A stretch of DNA of 64,000 nt from Porogramme epimiltina. Lineage: Eukaryota; Basidiomycota; Agaricomycetes; Polyporales; Polyporaceae. How positions within the stretch are numbered: position 1 is the stretch's first letter; each line of letters begins with the position of its first letter. A model generated the notes under the pieces. The model did no database searches, was not told where the DNA came from, and saw nothing but the letters and a program-made list of their open reading frames with translations. The stretch spans positions 1-64,000 of the forward strand of contig FTLJ01000162.1 in NCBI GenBank assembly GCA_900155495.1, given 5' to 3'. Positions 47,201 to 59,070 of the stretch are shown piece by piece. Both the position numbers and the translations under genes were made by a program.

Positions 47201-48624
47201 ATGGCAAGTTCGGTGCTACCGAGGACGATATCATTGCGGCAGCGAAGGCGGCACAAATCCACGATCGTGTTTTGACCTTCCCCGACGGCTATGAGACCAA
47301 GGTCGGCGAGCGTGGTATCAGGCTGAGCGGTGGCGAGAAGCAGCGCGTTGCTATTGCGCGCACGCTCCTCAAGGACCCCCCTATCCTCCTCCTTGACGAG
47401 GCGACCAGGTACGTTTTGAGATGGCAGTCCAGACCGCGCGCGGGCACTCACGATCATATTGCATTCTAGCGCCCTGGACACTTCGACGGAGAAGGACATT
47501 CAGAAGGCGTTGCAGAACCTGGTGCAGGGCCGTTCTTCCCTGTCTATCGCTCACCGTCTCTCCGTGAGTATCGCGACTCTTCAGAAAGCTACCGTCACTA
47601 ATCCCCGTCGTCTAGACTATTGCCACAGCTGACCTGTACGTCTATATTTGCGGATCCCGATGCGATTTCAATGATTCTCACCAACTTTTCTAGTATCCTG
47701 GTCCTGAAGGACGGTCGTATTGTCGAGCAGGGCACCCATGCGGAGCTCGTCGCTCGTGGTGGCGTGTTCGCTGAGATGTGGGCGGACCAGATTTCCGCCA
47801 ACGACGAGGCTTCTGCTCACCGCAAGTCAACGGTTGTCACTGGTTTCGACATCGAGAGCACCCCGCAAGACGCACCGACGCTCGTGTCAGAAGAGCCTGC
47901 CCAGCTCGGCACTGAAGAAGTCGCTGAAGATAAGCTGGCCGATAACGACGTTAGCGCCGCTGAAGAGCCCGCTGTCGCCCCTGTGGCTTTCCCCACCTCT
48001 GATGGCGCTGAAGACGCCCCCACGACCACGGAAGACGCGTCTGCCGGCGCTGAGGTGGGCGCGGGTGCTTCTGCGCCGGTTGCCTTCCCGTCCTCCGATG
48101 ATGCGGCGCCCGTCACCTTCCCTTCTGCCGACGACGCCGCCCCACTCGCATTCCCTTCTACGGACAGCGCTGCTCCCATCGCGTTCCCTGGCTCTCCAGA
48201 GACTGGCTCCGTGCGCGGTTCTATCGCGGAGCGTGCGGCAGGCCCCGGCGTCACGTTCCACGAGTCCGCGACCCCTGACCGAGTCGGCACCCCTGATCCA
48301 GACGCGGACGGCAAGCGGCGTCGGACGCTTTCCACGCAGGGCATCCAGCGTCTCGCGCGCCGGATCTCGATCACGACACGCAGACAAGGCTCGACGTCTG
48401 GAATTGTGTCTGGCATCCCGTCACTCGCGGGCTCGATCATTCCGGGCCTCAAGCGCCAGGATACCGCACGGTCGAGCACGGACGAGGGCCCGTCGAAGGA
48501 TGCAGCTGCGCCCAAGGACAGCCCGAGCCCCAGCGTGGCGAGCGAGCCCGTTGTTGGCAAGCCGAAGGGGTCCAAGATCAAGAAGGAGAAGAAGGAGAAG
48601 AGGAAGAGCATGGGGCCGGTTTGA
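44275..48624 (+). CDS. HMT1/ABCB6-type ABC half-transporter
   Basis: Half-size ABC-B transporter with an extra N-terminal membrane domain, as in fission yeast vacuolar Hmt1 (phytochelatin/glutathione-metal transport) and ABCB6. Exon 1 (44275-44731) encodes hydrophobic segments ([18 protein letters not shown], [20 protein letters not shown]). Exon 2 starts at 44900. The core membrane domain includes [37 protein letters not shown] and [14 protein letters not shown], the last typical of the Hmt1/Atm1 group. The nucleotide-binding domain has Walker [10 protein letters not shown], signature [16 protein letters not shown], Walker [13 protein letters not shown] and an H-loop in SIAHRLSTI. A tail of about 280 residues follows, disordered, with 11-residue repeats ([11 protein letters not shown] and variants) and a Lys-rich end (stop 48622-48624). 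About twelve introns. Metal-thiol or vacuolar role is by family only; a mitochondrial Atm1 role is less likely because of the extra N-terminal membrane domain. Confidence 0.92.
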
Positions 48625-49354
48625 GTTAGGAGAGCTCGTTTGGGCTGGTTCGTTTCCGTCTTTCCCGTCGCACATGACTATCCCCGTTATCCGTTTCCAA
48701 CTCCACTCTCACCCCGATCCCCACCCGTACATTCTGGTTCCCATCGCACCCCCATTGAAAGCCTGCTTCACACATGTTGACGATTCACGACCCTCCACGA
48801 CCCTCCCATCCCCGACCAACTGTCCGTGCGCGGCGGGGATACTGTAGTAATTTGTGGCACACTGTCCTCGATCACTCTCGCCGTCTGCGCACTCCTGCAT
48901 TACCAGCTGTCTCGGTCCCCCACTGTTTGTTTCTGGCTGCTGTTTTCCGTAGAATGGACCTTATCCCTCCCTGTGCCCGCCCCGGAAGCGCGCGCCGCTC
49001 TTGTGGCCGACTGACGCCGAGCAGGCGCCGGGGGTGCAAACTCTGTGTGGCAGGTGTGGCCGAGCGGGCTTCTGGAATTCCTGAGAGGGCACGTGAGGGC
49101 CGTTGATTGGCTGGCGGAGGCCCAGACCGGGGCGGCAGCGGGGCCGGATCGATGGGGCAGGAATTGAGTTTGCGGAGTGTGAAAAAGGGGGCAGGAATAT
49201 ATAAGGAGAGGGCTGTGAGACGATTCCCCATCTCGCTCTTGCTCCGCCTCCTGCTTGCCCGTCGCCGTCCCGGTTTCGTTTCGGTTTCGTCGGTTCGTTC
49301 AAGAAAGGGTCCTCCACTGTAACTGTATCTACCAGATCCGGTCCAATCTTCATC
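48625..49354. other. intergenic, promoter of the glycine-rich RRM gene
   Basis: About 0.73 kb. The left part is the ABC transporter 3'UTR. The right part has a TATA box and a CT/GT-rich leader. No gene seen. Confidence 0.5.
49198..49204 (+). promoter_or_regulatory. TATA box of the glycine-rich RRM gene
   Basis: TATATAA, 151 bp upstream of the ATG at 49355, followed by a pyrimidine-rich leader as in highly expressed fungal genes. Confidence 0.6.
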
Positions 49355-50254
49355 ATGTCTACAAAAGTTTACGTTGGGTCAGTTTCGTTGAACCTCGCCC
49401 GCGCCGTCCTCCCCGTGGCCTGCCGCCCCGTCTCCTGCGACTGATTCCCGTTCTGCATTTCGCATATAGCAACTTGAGCTGGAACACGACCGATGATACT
49501 CTGCGCCAAGTCAGTCTGATTTTCACGGCGCGGCGGCCTTGGTCGCCGCGCGTCTCGTCTCCTGCATCGTGTCTGATATCCGTTGTTCCCGCGCTTGTTC
49601 GCAATTTTATAGGCTTTCTCGAGCTTCGGCCAAATCCTCGATGTACGCCGCGTTCCTTGTCCATGAGTCCCGAGTGGCTGTGTCCTCGGGTCCGCCACGA
49701 GGTCGACTTCATTTGCGTCCCCGTCTCGCTTGCTGATGCTCGCCCTGTTCCGCGAACCTTTCTGCCTTTTTCGCAACAATGTAGTCGATCGTGATGCGCG
49801 ACCGTGACACCGGCCGCTCCCGCGGCTTCGGTTTCGTTACCTTCAGCTCCGCCCAGGAGGCCCAGGCTGCCATTGCCAGCCTCAACGAGCAGGAGCTCGA
49901 CGGCCGTAGGATTAAGGTCAACCTCGCCAACGCCCGCGGCACCGGTGGTGGTGAGTAACATTTCCCGTGTCCCATTAGTTTAGTGGAATTGAGCCAGGGT
50001 TTTCCAGGCTACGGTGGTGGCCAGGGTGGCGGCTACAGCGGTGGCGGCGGCTACGGTGGAGGCTACGGCGGTGGCCAGGGTCCGTTCGCCCCCTCCGCAG
50101 TTGCTCGTTACATCGATACTAACGATCCTGTCTATGTCTAGGTGGCTACGGCGGCCAGCAGGGCTTCCAGCAGGGTGGCTACGGCGGTGGAGGCTACGGC
50201 AGCCAGGGCGGTTACGGCGGCCAGGGCGGTTACGGCGGCCAGGGCGGCTACTAA
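49355..50254 (+). CDS. glycine-rich RRM RNA-binding protein
   Basis: Small single-RRM protein with a Gly-rich tail, like plant GRP7 and animal CIRBP; such proteins bind mRNA and often respond to cold or stress. Exons as read: 49355-49377, 49470-49509, 49613-49642, 49785-49950, 50008-50079, 50142-50254. The spliced protein starts [20 protein letters not shown] (RNP2 is VYVGNL), continues with [10 protein letters not shown] and [20 protein letters not shown] (RNP1 RGFGFVTF), then [20 protein letters not shown]. The tail repeats GGYGG, GGQGG and SGGGGYGG units to the stop at 50252-50254; about 147 residues. Introns 1 and 2 both begin GTCAGT, a weak donor. Intron 3 (142 nt) lies within the RRM. 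A perfect TACTAAC-type branch site is seen in the last intron. Family firm; target RNAs unknown. Confidence 0.94.
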
Positions 50255-51313
50255 GGGCTGAGCGACAGGCAAGTCTTCAATTTTAGCCTCTGTTTAGTAC
50301 TAGAACTGATTAAGTCCAATATAGCTCTTGCCTCTGCCGCGCCCTACTCCATGCATTCCGTTCCGTGGGACGCTTAGCGTCTCGCGTCTGTGTCTCCCTA
50401 TCTATCTCCCGAGTTTCTTGCACGACCCACTCATCCACAACACTCCTTACATCCCGCTGTCCTTTCTGGTAGCACTCGTCGTTTTCGTCCTGGTCGTCTC
50501 GTGCCCCGACGCGCCTCGGTCCCCATCACAATGCGGCTTGTACTTTTAGGAGTCCCCTCGTCCCACCAGTGTACTGCTTCCCCCCTCATCATCGTCTCGG
50601 TCCCCCACAATGTTCGTTGTGGGTGGGTGTGTCATCTTACGCTTTGTCGTTGTATCAAAATATGATTCGTCGATCTCGCCCCCTCGTGCACCTCTATTTT
50701 TGGCGTGAAGTGTGCAGCTATGCGTAAGACATCCCTCGAACTTGTGGAAGATAAAGATATCTGGTGCGCCGCACCTTCCCAAACGAGGACAGGCATCATA
50801 AGATTTCGAAACGCCTGATCCCTACACCCAGAATATGGTCGGTAGCTAGAATCTTGAGACCGATAGAGATGCCGTCGGTCATGAAACATATCCGCCCGTC
50901 ACCAGACACAGAACGTCTGATCGATGAATGTCGCCATCGCCCTCGAAATTTTAGGCTTTTGCACGAACGCCGCGCAAGTATGATTTTGAACGCCTTGCCA
51001 GTAAAATTGCTGGAAGACATCATGCGCGCGCGAGCCTAAGGCATCTATGGTTACATAGCTATGGCGTCCGTGTGCGGGACGTATTAACTTCTCGACGAAA
51101 GAGCCCCGTATCCCCCTCAGACCAAACCCCGAACGCGACCCAACAAACCCGTGAATGCTACCTACAATGGTCCCAAACACCCCACCCCGATATGTCTCTC
51201 CGCAAACCAAGATAGCCGTGAGCGATACCGTAACGACCAACCCGCGCCCCGCCCGAGTCTAAGTGTTCGGCGGGCGTGGGCGCGGGCGGCAGCGTGCGCG
51301 TGCGCGTGCGCGC
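50255..51313. other. convergent intergenic region
   Basis: About 1.06 kb between the ends of the RRM gene (+) and PCK1 (-). It holds long CT-rich 3'UTR sequence on the left. A 22-nt alternating purine/pyrimidine tract (51292-51313) touches the PCK1 stop codon. No domain-bearing frame seen. Confidence 0.5.
51292..51313. repeat. alternating G/(C,T) tract
   Basis: 22 nt of strictly alternating purine and pyrimidine (GCGTGCGCGTGCGC type), able in principle to form Z-DNA, immediately next to the PCK1 stop codon. Confidence 0.6.
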
Positions 51314-53486
51314 TCACGCGGTCGACGGGCCGGCGAGGCGGACCTTCTCCTCGACGTCGCTCTCGTAGAGCGCAAACGCCTTCTGGAACATGCCGGCGAG
51401 CTTGCGCACCTCGCGCTCGAACGCCTCCTTGTTCGCCCACGCGAGGCGGGGGTTGAGGAGCTCGCGGGGGACGCCCTCGAGCGCGGTGGGCACCTGGAGG
51501 TTGAACACGCCAAAGGTCTCGTACTCGGCGCGCGCGAGCTCGCCCGAGTGCACCGCGTCGACGATGCGCCGCGTGTACTTGAGCGGGCAGCGCTTGCCCG
51601 TGCCGAACTTGCCGCCCGTCCAGCCCGTGTTGATGAGCCAGCAGTCGACGTCGTTCGCGGCCATGCGCTCCGCGAGCATCTCGGCGTAGCGGCCGGGCTG
51701 GGGGAGGAGGTGCGTAAGTGGGATGAAGAGGGGGGAGGCGGCGCGAAGGAGGACGTACGTGGAGGACGATGAAGGGCGCGCTGTAGCACGTCGAGAAGGT
51801 GGGGATGGGCTCGAGGACGCCGTCCTCAGTACCAGGCGTCTTCCTGCATCGAAGTTTAGATCCATGACGTCATAGCGCTGTGTGGAGAGCAGACTCACGA
51901 GGTGTAGCCAGCCAGGAAGTGGTAGCTCGCCTGCTCGGGCGTGAGCTTCGCGACGGGCGGGAGGACACCGAACGCGTCGCAGGTGAGCATGATAATGTTC
52001 TTGGGCTGCGACGCGACGTGGCACGGGATCTGCGCGTTCGGGATGAACTCGATGGGGTACGCGCAGCGCGTGTTCTCGGTGATGCTGGCGTCGTCGTAGT
52101 CGGGGACGCGCGAGATGGGGTTGTACACGACGTTCTCGAGCACGGATCCGAAGCGGATCGCGCCGTGGATCTCGGGCTCCTTCTCGGCGGAGAGGTTGAT
52201 GCACTTGGCGTAGCAGCCTCCCTCGATGTTGAACACGCCGTCGTCGGACCAGACGTGCTCGTCATCGCCGATGAGCTTCCGGCGCGGGTCAGCGGAGAGG
52301 GTCGTCTTGCCCGTCCCGGAGAGACCGAAGAAGAGGGTGACGTCGCCGCTCTCGCCGACGTTCGCAGACGAGTGGAGGGAGAGCTGCCCGAACTTTACGG
52401 GCTGGAGGTAGTGCTATATGCGGGGGATCAGCGTCGGGGAGTCGGGGGCGGACGGATGTCGGGGCGAAGTGAATGCGCTTACCATGACGGAGAAGACACC
52501 CTTCTTCATCTCACCGGCGTACTCGGTGCCGAGGATAACCATCTCCATCCGCTTGAAGTTGATCTCGACCGAGGTGGTGGAAGACATGCCCTTCGTGAAG
52601 CGGTTGGCCGGGAACTGGCCCGCGTTGTAAATGATGAAGTCGGGCTCGCCGAAGTTCTGGAACTCCTCTTCCGTCGGGCGGATGAGCATGTTGTTCTAGA
52701 CGGGGCCATCGTGAGCGATATTGTTGCGACGGGTGCCCGTAGGATGGAAGAAGGACCCGTTATGGAAGACAGTTCCACATGCACGGGTGAAGTCGGAAAA
52801 CGGCAGAATACTCACCATGAACAGAGCGTGGTACGCCCGCGCACAGATGACCCGGACCTTGATGCGGTACTTGGGATCCCACTGCAAGTACACGACGACT
52901 CAGTTTGTGTGAGATCTGAGTAAGAGAGGAATACTTACGCCCGCATAGCCGTCGAAAACGTAGACGTTGTCACGGGTGTTGAGGTAGTCGATCGCGCGTT
53001 CACGGTTAATTTCGAACGTGTCTACGCGAAGCAGTCAGCGCAAAGTGCGTTGGGACACATGACGTTCTAAACTTACGCTCGTCCATCTTAATGTTCACGG
53101 AACCCCACCAGATCTCGTCCTTAGACGTCTCCTCGTAGACAATACGCTTGTCCTTGGGGCTGCGTCCGGTCTTCTTGCCAGAGAAGTTGATGAGGGCGCC
53201 CGAGGAAGAGACGACGGCACCCTCGTTCCGGATGGCGTCCTCGTAGAGGAGGGCGGGGGGCGCGTTGCGCTTGATCTGGATCCGGTCCATGTCGAAGCCG
53301 GCCTGGGAGAAGTACTCCAGATCACGGCCGATGACTAGATGATGGCGCGCGACGGTGAGCGGGACGGCGCGCTACACGGAGAGGGCGGTGCGACGTACGG
53401 TTGGAGACCTCGGCGTCGTGCGACTGGGCATAGTGCTTGTGGAGGATGTGGGGGGTCACATACGGGGTTCCGTGGGTGTACACCAT
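51314..53486 (-). CDS. PCK1: ATP-dependent phosphoenolpyruvate carboxykinase
   Basis: Converts oxaloacetate and ATP to phosphoenolpyruvate, CO2 and ADP, the committed gluconeogenic step in the cytosol. The start at 53486 gives [20 protein letters not shown]; after an intron come [20 protein letters not shown] and [20 protein letters not shown]. Hallmarks: [23 protein letters not shown]-less region [13 protein letters not shown], the Walker-like kinase loop with [11 protein letters not shown] near 52290-52325, [20 protein letters not shown] with metal-binding Asp, and [15 protein letters not shown]. The C-terminus is [19 protein letters not shown], stop at 51314-51316. Several introns of about 60-150 nt. 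An upstream untranslated exon is likely (see next entries). It neighbours a convergent RRM gene. Identity is certain. Confidence 0.97.
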
Positions 53487-53498
53487 CTTGGAGTGGAG

Positions 53499-53629
53499 CT
53501 GGGGAGAGCGGGATGAGCGGGGGAGTCAAAAACTGCACGGTTGGGGAGAATATGGGAGATCGGGCCGGACGGCTAAACGGAGTGCGGGGTATGGGGAAGG
53601 GTGATGGGCGCGATGTGCGCGACACTCAC
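53499..53629 (-). other. probable 5'UTR intron of PCK1
   Basis: On the - strand GTGAGTGTCG begins at 53629 and CTCTCCCCAG ends at 53499, 131 nt. The acceptor is 12 nt before the start codon. The upstream exon would lie between the TATA box at 53738 and 53630. No in-frame upstream start reads through, so this is most simply an untranslated exon. Confidence 0.55.
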
Positions 53630-53732
53630 GAAGGGAGGCGGGGGGCGCTGTGCGGGGGCGGGGAGGAGGTGGTTGGGGAGGCTGAGGGGGTGGAGTGGGT
53701 TGATCGTGCGGGTGGGGCGGAGAGGGAGAGAC

Positions 53733-53738
53733 TTTATA
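53733..53738 (-). promoter_or_regulatory. TATA box of PCK1
   Basis: GCTATAAAGTC on the - strand, followed by a CT-rich leader and the presumed 5'UTR intron. Fits a strongly carbon-regulated gene. Confidence 0.6.
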
Positions 53739-55122
53739 GCAGCGACGAGGCGAAGCATCCAAGAGGGCTGGGACCAAATAAGGCAATGGGGTGAAGCAAT
53801 CACGCGGGATAAGTCGCGGGTGTCCCGGTTCTGTCCGTTGTGCGGGGTACCGAGCGGAAGGAGCTGTCCTGCGCGGAGTCCGGGGGCGGTGGGGGCGGGG
53901 GGCCAGCGCTGCTGTTCTCGCCGCCAGCGGTCGTGGTCAGGAGCAGGATGCACACGACGAGCAGCCCTTGCCAGCGCGGCCACCGACGCTTGTCCGCGCT
54001 TCTTTACCCAGGCCCCAGTCGCCCAGCCTCGCTCACATGTCTCGCCCACCGCCCCTCCCACTGCCCAATCCGGCGTGCGCCCCTCATTCCACTGACCCTC
54101 TGACGACTCGTCCTGCCACCGGCGCCACCTCGCACCCCACACGGAGACGGCTCCTCCACTCTCCTTTCCCGGGCGCAGACGGGCTGCAGGCGGACAGGGC
54201 CGGGCGTCCGCGACCCCAGGGCCTAGAAGACCGATAGCAATATCATAAACACATCTCCAGAGCCCCGTCCTGCGGGTGCTTCACAGCGACATATGACGTA
54301 CAGGTACGCACCGGTTCCCAGTATCCCTCTGCCAGGCCCAGCCACATATGTTCCGCCCCAAGTTCCGTCGTCGCGTCCGTTCAGCCCCTCTTCCGAACCG
54401 CCCGCAGATCATTCTCAGCCAATCCATGACCCGGCCGGAAACATACACCTGACCAGCGCCACCCACAGCTACTCGCTCACGCTTGCAGACGTGGGAGGGA
54501 CGCGGGCTGATTGGCCACGGCCGTGACGGAAACCTCTGAGAACGTCGGGGCGCATCATTTGTGAGTCGAGCATGTGTTTCGAGATATTTATACCACGTAC
54601 CGATCAAACAAGAAGGGCGTCGTCACATCGTGTGCGCCGGATACGGCGGGATAGGCGGTGGCTCAACGGGAGGTATAGAAGCCTCGAGGAGGGCTGGACG
54701 GGGGAAGGTGCAAGGTCAAGCAAGCGTCGTGGATGTCTACTGCCAAGATGACGCGGAGTTCTTAGTCAACGTGGCACACCCCCGCTCGGCTGCACCCCAC
54801 ACCGTCAAACATCAATGCGGTCATTGGCCTTAACGCCGCGGGCGAAGTATGTCTGTTTTGATGAAAACGGCAGGAGCCATATTGAACGTCGATAGCAGGT
54901 ACTACCCAGAAAAGGAAGCCCCGATGGGGCAACTGCGCGTGGCTCACGGGTCAACGTCTACAGTACTCGTCTCCAACGATGATGGTGAGAGTGCCGTCGG
55001 GGTATGCATGTTCCCTTTGCTTCTCCCGTTCTGTCGTCTGACCTTCGACTATCCAAACATTTGCATGCCCATTGTGCAGGCCCTGCACGGGTGCGTGTTA
55101 CATTGCCTCGGGCACGGAGCAT

Positions 55123-55140
55123 CCGCGGGTACACCCGCGG
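55123..55140. repeat. 8-bp inverted repeat CCGCGGGT/ACCCGCGG
   Basis: Perfect 8-bp arms separated by 2 bp, 63 bp left of a longer inverted repeat. Confidence 0.6.
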
Positions 55141-55202
55141 GTGATACCCAACCTTTAGCAGCGACTAGTTCGAGAAGGTACTCTCCGGGGTCTGGGAGTC
55201 TG

Positions 55203-55257
55203 AATAGTATACAACGGATTGTTTACTACCCACGTCCATAATCCGTTGTGTACTACT
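55203..55257. repeat. 18-bp inverted repeat with 19-nt spacer
   Basis: Left arm 55203-55220 ends in ACAACGGATT; right arm 55240-55257 begins AATCCGTTGT. 16 of 18 positions pair. The central ten are perfect. Confidence 0.7.
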
Positions 55258-58200
55258 CAGCCCCCCCTCTCCCCCAACTCGCCCAAACGACATTTGGAAT
55301 GTAGCCGGCACGGTCCCACCCAGCTGGGGAACCTCACCTTCCTCTTCCCCTCCAGGCACGACACGCTCACGCAAACGTCCAGGTCTAACATTGTGGGGCT
55401 CACCGCGTACCACTCGCACGCCTCCAGCAGGGCCAGTCCGTCTCCTTTTCGTGGTCACGCAAGTACAGATGTACCCGCACCTATGGCGGATATACCCAGC
55501 ACGCGGCATGCCCTGATGTCAATACCCAGACAATCATTGATACACACGTTCCCTCCTAGTCGATCACTCGACTGGTAACATTCATCGGTGCGCGCCATCA
55601 CCTCGATTTGAACGATCCTTGCTCACCTCCTCTTCCGATCCTCAGCAATAGCGTCCCACCCGTTGACCCCTCCGAATGCCGCTTGTCTTCCGTTAGTCAG
55701 TGTCACTCCCCAGCAAACCGAAAGCGAGTGGCATGTGGTGGTCATGGTTGAGCAAATGCCCCATCAAGTCTAGGCACGCGCAATCACTGCAACCCGAGAG
55801 ACAAAGCATTCCAAGCGATCGGCTCACCGGGGGGCGGTCCGTGAAGGCTGCCTGCGTCGAAGCAGCCAAGCCCGGACATCCAGGGCTCCATGGCTGTTGT
55901 TGGAGGCGGCGGTGCGGCGCTGGGTGGAGGAAGTCATCAGAGACGCAAGTCGCTGAAAGGTGGAAGGACTCGAGGGATGAATGAAGCAGGACGCACGGTT
56001 GCGACGGGCGTAGAATATGTGGTGCGTGCAGGCTCCACCCCATTGTACTGGTCAGGGGGCCGCCGTTGACGCCCCGTCGTGCCCTTAGCAGCTTTAGAAT
56101 TCTTGCGGGGCGGCTGTGGTCGTTCAATAGAGCCGAATAATCATTGTGCTGAGGCGCTTGCTTTGCCTCGTGAACATGCCGTGCGGCGGATCCACGAAAG
56201 TGCCCGTGAGGGGACAATGGTCACGTCAGGACCTGCCAGGCTCATAAATTCAGAGGATGGAGGCGGACACCGTCGTCGATACCTCTACCCTCCTTGATGT
56301 CTCTGAGCCACTGAACCTCTGCTGTCGCGGGTGGCTTCCCTATTCGTCGATGGTCAACTTATGGTACGTGCGTCGATTTTTGTCACTCACATTTAAGGAC
56401 GGGATGCCCTAGCGGCGTGTCACGGCCTAAGATATGTGATCTAACGGTGCCATTCAGTGTAGTGAATGTCGTAGGGGTGGTCTACCCACGCGCATGGTGA
56501 GTGTTTAGGCGATGGCTCGGTGTTGTCTTGCGGCGGCTGACTAGGTTTACCGCTCCAACAGTAGTCCATATGGTAGCCTAAACACGGCGTACAAAACAAA
56601 CTACTAAGAAATATTCAGCAAACGTAATCAACGGCCTAGTCTTACGCACCGTAGCGCCAACTGGGCGCACGCCGACCGGGTGAGCTCCCGACTGGGGGGT
56701 GGTAGGCGGTTGCGGCGGCAGCGCACTCCGCCTGGGGAGCAGCAGACGGTCGCGGCGGCGCGAACCTCGCTCTCGCACCTGCGCCCGCGTCGCTGCAGCG
56801 CGTTGCGTCCCGCGGAACAGAGCAATCGCAGGCAAAGGGGCGACCTGGCCGTCAGTCAGCAACTCCAACGAGCATCGATGAGGTTCGCCTTCCCGTCTAG
56901 CTATGCGTCAGCTATCGCCCCATCTGCGCGCTCGCATACCTCAGTACGCGGACAGGGGAGGGCACCTTGCAACGGTGGCGTTCGGGTGGGCGGAGGCTGA
57001 GCGGACGCAGACGCAGACGCGGCCGCAGAGACCTGTGGATCAGAATCAGGTGCGTGCTGCCCTCTCGCTCCCCCTTACCAAGCCTCGCTCACCGACGCGA
57101 CGGCAGTTCTGGGGGACGAGGTGCGAGCTCGCTCGCTCGCGCGCGCTGCATGAGGGGGGTGCCCGATGCGATGCCTAACCCGTCCGTTCCTAGCCAGCCC
57201 CGCCTTACCACTGAAGGCGGAAGAGGGGAACCACGGGCGTCCGGCGGCCCGTGCGGGCGACTCGTACACATGGCCTACGTACGGCATCCCTCCCCATCGG
57301 CTCTGGAGTCACCACGCCCAAGCCCGGTTGGGAGTCTGCGGCGGGCGGGGCTATCCACCCCCAGGACCCAAGGGCCTGGGCCACCCCTCCGCGGCGGGCT
57401 CGTGTAGGGACAGTGGGCCGTACGCGCATTGTGCGTGCGGCCCTCCATTCTAGGACGGGGAGCGCATCAAAAAACGTGGTGCTGCGGACGCGAGGTAGGT
57501 CCGCCGGCGGCGCGGAGGGTCGGAGGCTCCCGTCGACGTCCCGGCTCGCGCTCGCGCTCGCGCGGGGTGCCGGGCAGACCCCAGGACCCCAGGTGGTTCC
57601 CCCCGGCGCACCGCGCCCGCACGCAACACCTTCCGAATGCATGCAGCTCAGGCTGGCCTCTGTAGGCTCTCTGCCGATGGGCCGCCGCGCGTAGAGGTGC
57701 GGGGGGACGGCCGAGGTGCGCTGCCCGTCGGCGCCGGCCAGGATGTGGTCAGTGCGCAAGTAGCGCGCGCGCGCCCCCACCGCCGCATGGTGGGGGGAGC
57801 GACGCTCCAGCTCAAGGTGGGGATTGGGAGGCCCTCAATCTGCCGTGGTCTCTAGCGGCGCTGTCCCAAGATACGGAATCGGTCTCTGGAGGACATCGAC
57901 TTGCTTGCCGCTGTCGGCGAGAGAGGCGGGCGGGCAGGCTTCGGCGGCGCGCCGCCCGCTCGCGTCAGACGAGCCGGGTTCATTGCGCGAGCAGCGCAGT
58001 CCTGCTCTCGCACCGCGCCTCGCGCCTCGCGCCCCAACCCCGCCTCACTTGAGGCCGACGGCCGGGCAGTCCTCAAGGAAAAAATCCTCCGTCGCCGTAC
58101 TGACACGCAGCACTCTCAGAATGCATGACAATAGGTTCTGCGCGCTCCCAACTAGCTTTCCGCCGCTCGCGGGGGAGTAGGCGGATGCGGGGGCCGCACT

Positions 58201-59070
58201 GCTCGCCGGTGCCACCCAGGGTGTGGTCACGGTGCGAGGCGGCCGCGCGCTTTCCGCCGCCCGTCCTGCCGCCGCCGCCCCGACGTCCCGCCTCCGCGCA
58301 CGACCTGCGTCCCGCAGCTCCGCCGTCTCGTCGTAGACACCACCAACGACACCCAGGCCGACCTCCTTGTCGCCGCCGCCCCCTCCCCAACCCAGGGCAA
58401 GGAAGCGAGCGAGCAGGAGGCACGACCCCGGGCCCGGTATCGGCGGAAACGTTCCACGGCCGGTGCTCTGCCTCGTGGATTAGCTGAGCCGGCTTAGCCC
58501 CTCGGCGCGCGCACGGACCCCGACCGTCGTAAGAGGGTGAGTAATCCCCTCATCTCGCAGCCGATAGCCTTACCATGAATTTTGGCTCAGAATGGTAGGG
58601 AGGCCACTTAGCCGTGGAGTGCGGGTGCCGGGCTGCTCGGCCCAGCCTGCTGGCCTGGTCAGTGCGGCCGCAGAGTCCCAGAAGGGGTGCGGTAAGAGGG
58701 ACAAAGCATGGGGGGCTCGGTAACGGCGGCGCAGGCGGACAGACTAAGCGGTGTAGTCGAGGGCGAAGGTGAGTACCGGGCTCCACAGCCCGGCTGTACC
58801 TCCGGCGGCTAAGTATACGATCGGACCATGCGTATCCCGTACTACTATACATGGCATCCTCTTCTCGCTCCGGCGGGGACGATGACTCGGGGGTGCGTTC
58901 CGCGCCAGGCACATTAACGCAAAGCTGGCGCGCCCGGCTGCGGGGCCCCCGCGTTGTGCACTTCAATTTGCACCGCCATCTACAGCTAGATCTATAGCAG
59001 TTTTTGCCGACATGCTGGGGGGCCACGTTCCGGCATGGGTTCTCCCGCTCCTCGGCCGTAAGGGGTCCGT

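Noticed and set aside
47720..48847. 375-residue Arg/Ser-rich frame overlapping the ABC transporter tail
   Set aside because: Shifted frame of the transporter exon, which has the ATPase domain and matching splice sites.
51880..52923. 347-residue open frame antisense to PCK1
   Set aside because: It lies opposite PCK1 exons, follows their codon periodicity and has no domain of its own; a GC-rich shadow frame.
53573..54142. 189-residue - strand frame upstream of PCK1
   Set aside because: Runs through the TATA box, 5'UTR and intron of PCK1; no domain.
54561..55241. possible small gene with an intron-like segment at 55000-55079
   Set aside because: The frame before the intron is broken by stops, the product has no recognisable domain, and the splice signals alone are not enough.
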